Of a stretch of DNA of 64,000 nucleotides, positions 8,579 to 16,429 are shown piece by piece. The stretch is taken from NCBI RefSeq assembly GCF_000424285.1, contig NZ_AUJP01000010.1, forward strand, positions 162,672-226,671, given 5' to 3'. Numbering within the stretch: position 1 is the stretch's first letter; every line of letters starts with the position of its first letter. The notes below the pieces were generated by a model. It searched no databases. It saw only the letters and a list, made by a program, of their open reading frames with translations, and was not told where the DNA came from. A program made the translations under genes and the position numbers. This DNA comes from Butyrivibrio sp. MB2005 (GTDB taxonomy: Bacteria > Bacillota > Clostridia > Lachnospirales > Lachnospiraceae).

Positions 8579-8782
8579 CGATTCCTAGTTTCATTTTTTA
8601 TATTTCTCCTTCTATAAATGCTTTATTTAAGCCATTTGTTATCTCAGCTTGTTGTACCAAGCACCACGCCGGGCACCATTTTTGTATTAATTATGCGTTA
8701 TGACACATTGTGACATAAAAATAGTCCTGACACAGCGAGTATATATTACCATGTCAGGACGGATTTGTAAAAACATGCAGTG
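8579..8782. repeat. Dispersed hairpin repeat, copy 1
   Basis: First of three related 180-204 bp non-coding copies (others at 13651 and 20459). In order it holds the shared end CGATTCCTAGTTTCAT, three ACCA-type boxes at 8654, 8661 and 8673, and a hairpin with arms GTCCTGACA (8724-8732) and TGTCAGGAC (8752-8760). Read on the minus strand, the hairpin is followed by TATTTTTA and could terminate transcription, and the far end reads AAGGAGA-spacer-ATG AAA CTA GGA ATC, like a gene start cut short. What lies beyond the CGATTCCTAG end differs in each copy, as expected at an insertion junction. Confidence 0.8.
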
Positions 8783-8907
8783 ACTTTTCCGACACAGCGC
8801 TGCATTAATTAACGCGGAATTTTCCGCTATACTCCTCTTCAGGAGTAAATACGGCGGCAGGTTATGACTCCTGCTTTACAATCGCCCTAAGGCTACGCCG
8901 CAATTTT

Positions 8908-9414
8908 TTATAAAATAGTTACCATTGAATCAATTGGATTCCTTTTTTTATCGCTAGATACACCTTTGAAATCGCTAGCGCGAAATCCCAAATCCAGGAA
9001 ACAAATAGGATAGATGTTTTCTGGCAGGTCAAAAACCTTCTGTGTTTTAAGAACATCATTCACTCCAGCCCAACATGTATCCAATCCTATATCTGTTGCT
9101 GCCAGCATCATATGTGTTGCTGCAATAACACCATCTGTCAAATAGCTATTTCCACCCTGAAAATTACTTGCAGCATTTTTATCGGAACATACTAGAATTA
9201 CCATCGGTGCTCCATAACGGCATGGATGAACACTGTCCATCCTCTGAAGAGCTTCTCCACTTTTTAGTATATACACTCGTTGTGGTTGTTTATTAAAAGC
9301 TGTTGGTGCTAAGCGCCCCGCTTCTAGAATATATTTCACTTGATCTTCTGTTGGCTTTGTATCGCTGTACTTACGAACAGACTCTCTCTTCTGAATAACT
9401 TTATTAAATTCCAT
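8908..9414 (-). CDS. Nitroreductase family protein
   Basis: An FMN-dependent oxidoreductase of the nitroreductase fold, 168 residues. The N-terminal RESVRKY with its conserved arginines binds the FMN phosphate, and RLAPTAFNKQPQ (about 34-45) is the usual second FMN loop (known for the family). Short members of this type act on quinones, nitro compounds or flavins; the substrate here is unknown. The ATG at 9414 follows AAAGGAGA. It appears to be a single-gene unit, with no partner on either side. The 125 bases downstream hold imperfect hairpins and then the copy 1 repeat. Confidence 0.85.
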   Translation of the reverse strand: MEFNKVIQKRESVRKYSDTKPTEDQVKYILEAGRLAPTAFNKQPQRVYILKSGEALQRMDSVHPCRYGAPMVILVCSDKNAASNFQGGNSYLTDGVIAATHMMLAATDIGLDTCWAGVNDVLKTQKVFDLPENIYPICFLDLGFRASDFKGVSSDKKRNPIDSMVTIL

Positions 9415-9744
9415 ATCTATAATCTCCTTTGCTACATTGATTCTGTTATTTAAAAGATATGTCAGTTATTCAAAAAATCCAAAACTCCACAGTAACATAG
9501 CAAATTTCATGAATCTCGTTCCTCCGGCGAATTTACTAAGTATAAGTTAAATAACTCATCCTCAATTATACGGGATGAATTTTAAAAATGTCAGTGAAAA
9601 ATTTCTTACTTTATGCACGAAGATGATGAATTCTTTGATGAGGTAGACTGATAATAATACTCTGCATACCTCCGCTTTGCATGGCCCGGTCTTGTCCGGG
9701 CCTTTAATTCAAGGTTGCGCCGACAAGGCGCAATTTCCTCGTAT
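9415..9744. other. Intergenic stretch with a GC hairpin
   Basis: No gene found on either strand. A hairpin GCCCGG-tcttgt-CCGGGC near 9680-9697 is followed by CTTTAATT and could terminate rightward transcripts. Upstream of the nitroreductase gene the DNA is AT-rich and presumably carries its promoter. Confidence 0.5.
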
Positions 9745-9788
9745 TAAAAAAAAGACTGTGCCCTCTTTTTTAGAAGGCACAGTCTTTT
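9745..9788 (-). terminator. Intrinsic terminator of the chemotaxis receptor gene
   Basis: AAAAGACTGTGCC (9750-9762) pairs with GGCACAGTCTTTT (9776-9788); on the minus strand it ends in a run of T. It lies 15 bases past the receptor stop. Confidence 0.9.
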
Positions 9789-9803
9789 GACACTCACATC
9801 TTT

Positions 9804-11339
9804 TTAATTATTTAGAAGACGATTAATCTCATCAACCATGTCATTGATTGCACTAGCCTGCTGTGCAACATGCTCAGTATTTGTAGCATTATTTCCAGCC
9901 ATGGTACTGATAGCCACAAACTGCTCGTTCTCACTTCTGATACTCTCTGCGATATTCTGGTTAATCTCAACAGTTTTTTTGATGATTTCTGACTGGCGTT
10001 TATGTGCCTCATTCATCTCTTCAATTGCATTAACCGAATCATTCAGCATTGTAGTCATTTCACTTATGTCGCCAAATACTGTCTTAAACTGTTCATTCTG
10101 TTCAGCAAGCTTATTGGCATTTATCTCAACCTGTCCTGTAATCTCTTCTACGTTCTTCTGAACTCTTTCAATTATTGCACCAACGTCCTTAAGTGAGCTC
10201 TGCGTGTTTTCTGCAAGCTTACCAACTTCAGTTGCTACAACAGCAAATCCCTTTCCAGCATCACCCGCTCTTGCGGCCTCAATTGAAGCATTAAGAGCAA
10301 GAAGGCTTGTTGATGACGAAATTCCCTGAATAAGTTCAAGCGTTGTTCCAATTTCTTCTACTGCCTTTAGAAGTCTGTCTGCAATATCTGTTGTAACTGC
10401 CATAGAATCAGAAACTTCAGAATTTATCCCCTGAAGATCATTTAATGATTTCTCATTTTCTTTTGACTTCTTAAGAAGGTTGTCAGATGTCTTCTCAACA
10501 GTCTCAACATTTTCTTCTACAATGCTTGCGCAATCATTAAGCTCTGACAAGTTTGCCATACTCTCATCTGCTTTATTACCAAGAATATTACTGTTTTTAA
10601 CAAGCTCATCACTTGTTGCTGATAGCTCTTCTGCTGAAGCGCTCTCACTTGATGAGATATCCAAAAGAGTTGCTCCTGCAGTTACCATCTTGGAAGATAT
10701 TGAACGAACAGCATCCATAACACCTGTAACACGCCTGTTGTTCTCTTCAAGCTCATCCTTTTTGGCAGTAATCAAAAAGTGTGAAACAAAGAATAAGAAC
10801 ATTACAAGGCCGGCTAACGAAAGCACAAGGCCTACAACACACATGATTACATCTGTAATAAAGAGTTCGTCTTTTACTGGCAAAAGAGCTGTGCCTCTGA
10901 CAAACCATGCAATAAACATAGAAACAATACAAATACTGCCGGTAACGGACAGTAGCTTAATATCCATAAAGAATCCGATAAGTATCAGGAAGAAACATAA
11001 AAATCCCCAGAATGTTCTGGTCGGAACCATGTAAATAATGTAGTTCCACTGAAGGATAAGAACAACTGAGCAGAAAATCTTTCCTATTTGAAGTTTTCCA
11101 TCTTTTAAATATCCATCTTCATCAAATGAAGACTTAAGAATCAGCATTCCTGTAATAAAGAAACACACATCCATGATACCGAAAATTATTACTGCGATCC
11201 AAGGGATAACCTGATAAAAGCCAATTGTCTTTTCTACTATGAACATTGCTGTAGCAAACATACAGGCCGATACCAGTGCAGTAATACCCCATTTAAAAAC
11301 CGCAGACAGGTATACTTCAAAAGCAGATTTTTTATTCAT
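9804..11339 (-). CDS. Methyl-accepting chemotaxis protein with multi-span membrane sensor
   Basis: A chemoreceptor of 511 residues. The first 190 residues hold about six hydrophobic spans (about 15-35, 43-65, 88-106, 108-124, 128-147, 165-190) and almost no extracellular loop, and no HAMP domain is evident before the coiled-coil. The signalling hairpin has the conserved tip [20 protein letters not shown] and flanking heptads, so it should bind CheA and CheW at the cell pole (known). A sensor made only of membrane spans suggests that it reads a hydrophobic or redox-type signal, or a membrane partner; that is inference. RBS AGGAGGTAATTATCA precedes the ATG. Its terminator follows at 9745-9788. 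Confidence 0.88.
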   Translation of the reverse strand: MNKKSAFEVYLSAVFKWGITALVSACMFATAMFIVEKTIGFYQVIPWIAVIIFGIMDVCFFITGMLILKSSFDEDGYLKDGKLQIGKIFCSVVLILQWNYIIYMVPTRTFWGFLCFFLILIGFFMDIKLLSVTGSICIVSMFIAWFVRGTALLPVKDELFITDVIMCVVGLVLSLAGLVMFLFFVSHFLITAKKDELEENNRRVTGVMDAVRSISSKMVTAGATLLDISSSESASAEELSATSDELVKNSNILGNKADESMANLSELNDCASIVEENVETVEKTSDNLLKKSKENEKSLNDLQGINSEVSDSMAVTTDIADRLLKAVEEIGTTLELIQGISSSTSLLALNASIEAARAGDAGKGFAVVATEVGKLAENTQSSLKDVGAIIERVQKNVEEITGQVEINANKLAEQNEQFKTVFGDISEMTTMLNDSVNAIEEMNEAHKRQSEIIKKTVEINQNIAESIRSENEQFVAISTMAGNNATNTEHVAQQASAINDMVDEINRLLNN

Positions 11340-11787
11340 TGATAATTACCTCCTGAGATAAATGGTTTATGTTAACTAGATTACCACAACCATTTTACTA
11401 AATTCCGCAAATTCCCATAAGAAAATATCTCTGAAATTATTATTAAAAAACTCTGCGTTGAAATGAATTATTTATTTCACCTTCCCCTTTTGCCCACCCA
11501 CTTTGTAGATTACGACTATTGTAAGCTCCGCTAAATACCATCCCATGGTATATAAAACAAGCGATTCGCTATAGTCCTTTGTAGTAAGATCTACCGAGCA
11601 TCCCACGCCCGAAACCTGCACCTCATACTCTACCTTCATACTCTATACTTCATCCATGTCATACCCTTCATATACCTACCTTCATCCAAAAACTGCGCAA
11701 GTTTTCGGACTACTCTCCTTTCTAAAAATAAAAATATGGTTGATAGTTTCGTTATACCCTTTTCCATGTGCACCTGATTTTGGACAT
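11340..11787. other. Non-coding stretch of about 450 bases
   Basis: No convincing gene on either strand. It includes the upstream region of the chemoreceptor and, at 11621-11690, a pyrimidine-rich tract of imperfect CATACT/CATACC repeats. It also holds a short palindrome ATACCATCCCATGGTAT near 11537-11553. The region probably contains decayed DNA. Confidence 0.4.
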
Positions 11788-11837
11788 AAAAATAGACCAG
11801 TAAGTATCGGACGTCTCCGACTTTTGCTGGTCTATGT
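11788..11837 (-). terminator. Intrinsic terminator after the PBECR4 gene
   Basis: ATAGACCAG (11792-11800) pairs with CTGGTCTAT (11827-11835), with an inner CGGA/TCCG stem, and on the minus strand TTTTTATG follows. It lies 20 bases past the stop codon. Confidence 0.85.
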
Positions 11838-11856
11838 AATGATATTTTTCAGTTTT

Positions 11857-12492
11857 CTATAATGTAATTATTCTATTCTTTACCGTTACTTCTATACTCT
11901 CCTGAGAAGATATATATATGTCATCATCAACAACACTCTTCTTCTCTACAAAGAATGATCTAGGATAATAGAAAGATGTTCCTTTATCATAATCTATACC
12001 TAAATGTATTATTGCATTATCCTTTTCAACTTTACTATAAAATACAATCTCGCTATTTATAGATGTACCACCAATTACTTTCAAATTATCAAAAAGAACA
12101 GCATTTGGCTTTTCGGCAAGTTTTGGTAGCAAATAGAAATATACAAACTTTGCTTTAACACTTCTAAATTTATTACCATTCAAAGCCTTAAGATCAGATA
12201 ATTCATAATCCCCATTTCTTATACTGTCCCATCCAATATCACCTTTATATGCTTGAAGTTCTTTGTTGCTAACATGCCCCCTGGCAATTGATTCAATACC
12301 AAGAAGATGACAAAAATTCTTCTTTTCAAAACTAAGCTTGAGTGTCTTTTTCTCTCCTGAGTCAGCAGATATATTATATTCATAAATAAATGGATACAAA
12401 TAATTCTGATAGTATTGTGATAAACAATCCAAAGAAATATCATTAATCTTTGGCTTGATAGTTAATTCTTTTAATTCATCCCAACTAAACAT
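11857..12492 (-). CDS. PBECR4-type nuclease-fold domain protein
   Basis: A 211-residue protein resembling the PBECR4 family, which belongs to the barnase-EndoU-colicin-RelE nuclease superfamily found in phage and polymorphic toxin contexts (known). The family-like parts are LSFEKKNFCHLLGIESIARG (about 53-72), with the histidine in a phage-type NFxHLxG motif, and the C-terminal SFYYPRSFFVEKK (about 174-186). It has its own ribosome site (AAAGGTGGAAA) and terminator, so it is a single-gene unit. A 42-base perfect hairpin stands directly upstream of the ribosome site. No partner antitoxin is next to it. The family call is moderate; the activity is untested inference. Confidence 0.6.
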   Translation of the reverse strand: MFSWDELKELTIKPKINDISLDCLSQYYQNYLYPFIYEYNISADSGEKKTLKLSFEKKNFCHLLGIESIARGHVSNKELQAYKGDIGWDSIRNGDYELSDLKALNGNKFRSVKAKFVYFYLLPKLAEKPNAVLFDNLKVIGGTSINSEIVFYSKVEKDNAIIHLGIDYDKGTSFYYPRSFFVEKKSVVDDDIYISSQESIEVTVKNRIITL

Positions 12493-12505
12493 TTTCCACC
12501 TTTTT

Positions 12506-12547
12506 GCATAATTAAAGGGTTCTGTCGCCAGAACCCTTTAATTATGC
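12506..12547 (-). promoter_or_regulatory. Long perfect hairpin in the PBECR4 leader
   Basis: A 19-base perfect inverted repeat, arms 12506-12524 and 12529-12547, loop TCGC, ending 14 bases before the start codon and touching the ribosome site on the minus strand. As RNA it would be a very stable stem; as DNA it is a possible dyad operator. It is followed by AAAAAGG rather than U residues, so it is not a terminator for the PBECR4 transcript. Confidence 0.7.
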
Positions 12548-12725
12548 AGCTATATTTATTCTGCTCATATTTAACGTCTCCGCAGCGGAGAAGCCAGGAG
12601 CTGCGCCCGACATAACTTTTCTATTCATATATAGTATAATGCTATTCATTATTCCCGTCAACGAATCACACACAAATATTTTAACGTATCCTTTTTTTCG
12701 TTGAATAGCTTATTTCCTGATAATA

Positions 12726-13361
12726 CTATACTTCCACAACATAATACAAGTCATCATCCTTAAGCGACATCTTGGGATTGAGATTCTTCACAATATCATA
12801 TGCGTTCTTAGGATCATACTCTGCTGTCTCCTTATAATGTGGATGCTGGGTTACATCATATTTATCAGAGAAAAACGGTCTCACGCCTCGAAGCTGCAGA
12901 ATACATTTTCCCCCATCCATTACTGCAATCTCATCCATGGTCATAAGATCTTTTCCGGTCTTCTGATAGTTCATGGAATACGAAGGATTATTACCCTTAC
13001 TCTCACCGGTATTGTACATATCGATGGTTTCCTTGCCCAAAATCTGATTCAGATCCTTGAGCGTAGTCTGCTCAGTACCACCAAGAAACAATTGCGAATC
13101 CATATTACCGACAATGGTATCTGCATTATCTTTGTATATAGCTTTTAGCTGTGACTTTCCATCCTCATATTCCTCATAAAGTTTTGTGATATTGAGGTTT
13201 ACCCCGATGATGCTATCCTCGGGTTTAACTGTGAGCGCATCATAAGTCTCATTCATCTTCTCTACTGTTCTTGTTTAAACAGTAACCTCGGAGCCTGATC
13301 TAGCCTCCATCTGTTCCTTAACATCATTTGCAAGATTTTCCTTGAACTCTTCGTAGTTCAT
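12726..13361 (-). pseudogene. DUF5688-VirD4 fusion pseudogene
   Basis: One reading frame made of two broken genes. The ATG at 13361 (RBS AGGAGG) begins MNYEEFKENLANDVKEQM, the N-terminus of DUF5688 proteins; an in-frame TAA interrupts it at 13275-13277, and the DUF5688-like sequence resumes (LTVKPEDSIIGVNLNITKLY). Near residue 65 it switches to the C-terminal end of a VirD4/TraG-type conjugation ATPase: IYKDNADTIVGNMDSQLFLG, then LGKETIDMYNTGES and MDGGKCILQLRGVRPF. The whole ATPase motor is missing. Both families travel on Clostridia conjugative elements (known), so this is the scar of a large deletion inside an old ICE. Confidence 0.8.
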
Positions 13362-13410
13362 TCTGTGTCCTCCTGTGAATTGAATATAGTTGCACCCGTT
13401 TTGGGGCATA

Positions 13411-13449
13411 GAAAAAGAGCAATTGTTCTGTTTCACGAACAACTGCCCT
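13411..13449 (-). terminator. Intrinsic terminator in an element-end remnant
   Basis: GCAATTGTTC (13419-13428) pairs with GAACAACTGC (13437-13446) and the minus strand continues CTCTTTTTC. A related hairpin ending in AACTGCCCTT occurs near 15968-16003, ahead of the same kind of box array. Confidence 0.7.
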
Positions 13450-13504
13450 TTATGTAAATCAATATTCAATTATTCTGCGTGATGATGTCCGGTTAACAGT
13501 TCAT

Positions 13505-13650
13505 ACACCAGCGCTACACCAGGCTTACACCAATTGTCATTTTCTAATGTGAATTTATGTAGCGAAACGTGTAATTATAGTTTCCAAACAATCGCGAAAT
13601 AACGGTTCGCGTGACCTTATGTAACTAAACGTGATAAAGGAGAAGTCTTT
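13505..13650. other. Probable integrase attachment end (remnant A)
   Basis: Three ACACCA boxes at 13505, 13516 and 13527 are spaced exactly 11 bases. They are followed by a tract of related words (GTGAATTTATGTA, AACGTGTAATTA, TTATGTAACTAAACGTGA), which ends where CGATTCCTAG of repeat copy 2 begins. The same plan recurs at 16078-16215. Helically phased boxes beside short direct repeats are what arm sites of tyrosine recombinases look like (known); no integrase gene remains beside it. Confidence 0.5.
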
Positions 13651-13834
13651 CGATTCCTAGTTTCATTTTTTATATTTCTCCTTCTAAAAAAGCTCTTTTT
13701 TAAGCCATTTGTAACATATACCTGTCTATACAGGCACCAATCGAGTGCCACATCGAGTACCATTTTATCATATAAAAATAGCCCTAACACGGCAGAATAT
13801 ATATTACCATGTTAGGGCGGATTTGTAAAAAGCA
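13651..13834. repeat. Dispersed hairpin repeat, copy 2
   Basis: Second copy of the repeat at 8579. The hairpin arms are GCCCTAACA (13781-13789) and TGTTAGGGC (13810-13818): compared with copies 1 and 3, two bases differ in each arm and all changes keep pairing. ACCA-type boxes lie at 13734, 13745 and 13757. The hairpin lies 17 bases past the stop of the RhuM-Fic gene and can serve as its terminator on the minus strand. Confidence 0.8.
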
Positions 13835-14779
13835 TTAAACTTTAAGCAAGTTCATAACCAAAGCTGTCATAATCTCCTTCTCTTCCGGATTGGACTCTGC
13901 AATCATAAGAGTAATAGCAACAAGCGCGCCATCACTGATAACCTTGTGTCCGTCTCTGAACAATGCTTTGTTTCTGCTAAGGAACTCCAGGAATAATGAC
14001 GCAGCTATTCGCTTGCAGCCATCAGCAAACGGATGATCCTTTATCATGAAATAAAGGAGATTCGCAGCCTTCTCTTCAAGCGTCGGATATACCTCTCCTC
14101 CGAAAACATCCTGATAGACTGCGGCTAATATGCCTTCTACCTTACCATTTTCTTTTTCAACGCCAAACACGTCGGATCTAAAGGTATCCTCCATATGATT
14201 GATCATCTCTCTGCAGTCAGCATAAGTGATTCTGTAGATTGGAGCTGCTCCTTCCGGCTTCACAATAGACTGATGATCATATTGATCAAGAAGCACCAGG
14301 GCATCTGTATATAGATTAACCGCCTGAAGCACTTCTTTTTGCTCTATTTCTAACGTATCAGCCAACATTTTAGACTGAATCTCGACAGTTTTCTGAAGTG
14401 CAGTAAGTCTTTTCTCATTGATAGCATAACCATTTATAATATACTGCTTTAGCACTGAATTGGCCCATTGCCTAAATTCAGTGCCTCGCTGAGATTTAAC
14501 CCTATATCCAACAGAAATGATCACATCAAGATTATAATGCTTTGTTCTGTAATTTTTCCCATCGGAAGCAGTTGTCAAGAAATCCTTTACAACTGAATTC
14601 TTATCCAACTCTCCTTCTTTAAAGCAATTATTCGCATGTAAGCTTACATTTTGCTTTGTGGTTGAAAATAGTTCCGCCATCTGGTTTTGCGTAAGCCATA
14701 CCGTATCCCCGGTAATTGGTACCAAAAGCTTCACCTTCTTATCCTTCGTCTCGAATAATACTATTTCACTTTTTCCCAT
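13835..14779 (-). CDS. RhuM family protein with C-terminal Fic/Doc domain
   Basis: A 314-residue RhuM-Fic fusion. The N-terminal RhuM part has WLTQNQMAELF and the family pattern HYNLDVIISVGYRVKSQRG (about 81-99). The C-terminal Fic/Doc domain has the active-site loop HPFADGCKR (249-257), where the asparagine of the usual HPFxxGNxR is cysteine; cysteine at this place is also found in other RhuM-Fic proteins as far as I recall. Fic domains transfer AMP or phosphate to proteins (known); the target is unknown. The start taken is ATG 14779 behind AGGGGAAAAG, not the upstream TTG. It lies 35 bases past the YhcG gene, in one operon. Confidence 0.85.
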   Translation of the reverse strand: MGKSEIVLFETKDKKVKLLVPITGDTVWLTQNQMAELFSTTKQNVSLHANNCFKEGELDKNSVVKDFLTTASDGKNYRTKHYNLDVIISVGYRVKSQRGTEFRQWANSVLKQYIINGYAINEKRLTALQKTVEIQSKMLADTLEIEQKEVLQAVNLYTDALVLLDQYDHQSIVKPEGAAPIYRITYADCREMINHMEDTFRSDVFGVEKENGKVEGILAAVYQDVFGGEVYPTLEEKAANLLYFMIKDHPFADGCKRIAASLFLEFLSRNKALFRDGHKVISDGALVAITLMIAESNPEEKEIMTALVMNLLKV

Positions 14780-14814
14780 CTTTTCCCCTAAGACACTTTT
14801 AAGCCGTCCTAAGC

Positions 14815-15906
14815 TCAATCAATATTTCCAAACTCGGCTTCAATCTCTTCAATAGTTGGCATACTTCCCTTGAATTCTTCCGGTACCAACTTTGAAAGTT
14901 CGTAACTGGATACTCCAATAGGTTGGCTGCTTGATTCCAACGCATATTGAGCCTCTACTTTGTCAAGATCTTTACATATCAACAAGCCAACAGTTGGATT
15001 ATCTTCTTCTGCCTTAATCTGGTGATTTACTGCTACAACATATGTACCAAGCTGTCCAGCATATGAAGAATCAAACTTGCCCGTTTTCACTTCCAAAACT
15101 ACATAGCAGTGTCGCTTGGTGTTGTAAAAGAGCATATCAATAAACTTCTCAGTATCACCTACTTCAATCCTGACTTCTCGACCCATATATGCAAAGCCTG
15201 TACCAAGTTCCATAAGGAACTTCTCAGCCTTGTTTATAAGCGCATCCTTAAGCTCTTTCTCATCATACTTTTCTCTCAATGTTAAAAAATCAAATCTATA
15301 TGGATCCTTCGTCATAGCCTGCGCAAGATCACTCTGCTCTGCCGGTAATGTTAATGCAAAATTTGTTACCGCCTTACCTTGCCTCTCATATAGATCAGTA
15401 TCAAGGAAGTTCAAGAGTACATCCCTTGACCAATTGTTTTCCAATGTTTTCTTCACATAAAACAGTGCCTTCTGGGGATTGTTTTTACATTTTCCAAGTA
15501 TCTGTACATGGTGTCCCCATGGTATAAGAAAAATTATACTCTGCCCCAAATCGTCAACAACTTGTTGACGATTCTCTGCATCTTCAAAATCGTCAACAGC
15601 CAGTTGACGATTTGAAACTTCCGGATACATCTCATAAAAATATCGCATATATTTAAGATTTGTAGGCGAAAACGATTTGATATCCGGGAAAATATCTTTC
15701 AAATCTTCACTAATAGTTTTATAAAAGCCAGATCCGTAATTATTTTTTTCGCTCAATCCAACAATATCCCTACCAAGAGACCAATAGAACCTGAGCATAT
15801 CACTATTAGTTTTCACAGCAGCTTTTAGCTGGGTCTGTCTGAAACGCTTTGATACTTCTGTAATCCAGTTTTTATATTCATTATCAATTTTAATAAGGTT
15901 GCTCAT
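14815..15906 (-). CDS. YhcG/DUF1016 PD-(D/E)xK nuclease family protein
   Basis: A 363-residue protein of the DUF1016 (YhcG) family: an N-terminal helical domain (YWSLGRDIV near 41-49; GSGFYKTISEDL near 58-69) followed by a PD-(D/E)xK-like nuclease domain ending in VEVGDTEKFIDMLFYN and CYVVLEVKTGKFD, which hold the D and ExK residues. The start is ATG 15906, 8 bases after GGAGG; the longer ATG at 15942 has no ribosome site. Residues about 100-122 repeat NRQ-VDD twice, coded by two palindromes (15549-15573 and 15587-15613). It is the first gene of a two-gene operon with RhuM-Fic. Such proteins are common in mobile defence islands (known); the function here is inferred. Confidence 0.85.
   Translation of the reverse strand: MSNLIKIDNEYKNWITEVSKRFRQTQLKAAVKTNSDMLRFYWSLGRDIVGLSEKNNYGSGFYKTISEDLKDIFPDIKSFSPTNLKYMRYFYEMYPEVSNRQLAVDDFEDAENRQQVVDDLGQSIIFLIPWGHHVQILGKCKNNPQKALFYVKKTLENNWSRDVLLNFLDTDLYERQGKAVTNFALTLPAEQSDLAQAMTKDPYRFDFLTLREKYDEKELKDALINKAEKFLMELGTGFAYMGREVRIEVGDTEKFIDMLFYNTKRHCYVVLEVKTGKFDSSYAGQLGTYVVAVNHQIKAEEDNPTVGLLICKDLDKVEAQYALESSSQPIGVSSYELSKLVPEEFKGSMPTIEEIEAEFGNID
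15549..15613. repeat. Two palindromes inside the YhcG coding sequence
   Basis: The first, 15549-15573, is a perfect 12-base inverted repeat around one base with core CGTCAACAA. The second, 15587-15613, has 11-base arms AAATCGTCAAC / GTTGACGATTT around 5 bases. They share the same arm sequence and encode the repeated NRQ-VDD unit. Their conservation of both strands suggests a DNA or RNA role beyond coding. Confidence 0.85.
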
Positions 15907-15967
15907 ATCTCGCCTCCAAATATTTCTATCAAGCAAATTCAATTATACAGTATTGACTATATCATGT

Positions 15968-16220
15968 GTAAAAAAGACAGCTATCTCTTTCGAAATAACT
16001 GCCCTTAAATTCAAAAAACCCGGTGAAATTATCACTCCTAGGCTTACCAAACTATAATGGCGTAGGAACACTTCTATGTACCAAATTTGTGCCAGCTATG
16101 TACCAGCATTTCCTTCTTCACGTGAATTTACGTGAAATTATGTAAAATTAAGATTTGGGAATTGTTAGGAAAAATGAAGATATGTAACCAGGCGTGACAA
16201 CACGTGAAATGAGCTAGTTG
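15968..16220. other. Probable integrase attachment end (remnant B)
   Basis: No gene here. It repeats the layout of 13411-13650: a hairpin ending in AACTGCCCTT, three boxes GTACCA (16078), GTGCCA (16089) and GTACCA (16100) spaced 11 bases, then a tract with ACGTGAATTTACGTGAAATT and a distant ACGTGAAAT. The word ACTCCTAGG (about 16034) resembles the CGATTCCTAG junction. It probably marks the other end of the unit that brought in RhuM-Fic and YhcG. Confidence 0.45.
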
Positions 16221-16249
16221 CCGTAGCTAGGGGACGGGGTTTGTGGTCC

Positions 16250-16429
16250 ATTATATGGCTCAAAGTTCTGGTGTTTTAATCTTGTTTATATGAAACTACG
16301 CCTAGGGATGCTATTTTTTATTCAGATACATTCATTTAGATTTCCATGCTATCTGGATTTAGAAGAAAATCATAAACACTCATTACCAATATGCCTTCAT
16401 CATTATAAAGCGGTGCCACAGCATCCTTT
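16250..16429. repeat. 180 bp duplication, copy 1 (includes 3' end of the ATPase gene)
   Basis: Starts at ATTATATGGCT and stays nearly identical to 20668-20848, differing mainly by one T in a homopolymer. It covers the last 94 bases of the DUF4143 ATPase gene and the non-coding DNA after it. The identity ends abruptly at CATCCTTT inside the gene. Confidence 0.95.

Noticed and set aside
8724..8760. Stem-loop with TATATTAC in the loop, like the nicking origin of CRESS viruses
   Set aside because: The nonanucleotide NANTATTAC is not matched at its second base, no Rep gene of that kind is near, and a terminator explains the fold with its T tail on the minus strand.
9812..10196. Several ORFs on both strands inside the first chemoreceptor gene
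   Set aside because: They are shadows of the heptad-rich receptor coding sequence and lack ribosome sites.
14023..14049. Loss of Fic activity from Asn-to-Cys in HPFADGCKR
   Set aside because: RhuM-Fic fusions from other bacteria also show cysteine there as far as I recall, so it is not evidence of inactivation by itself.
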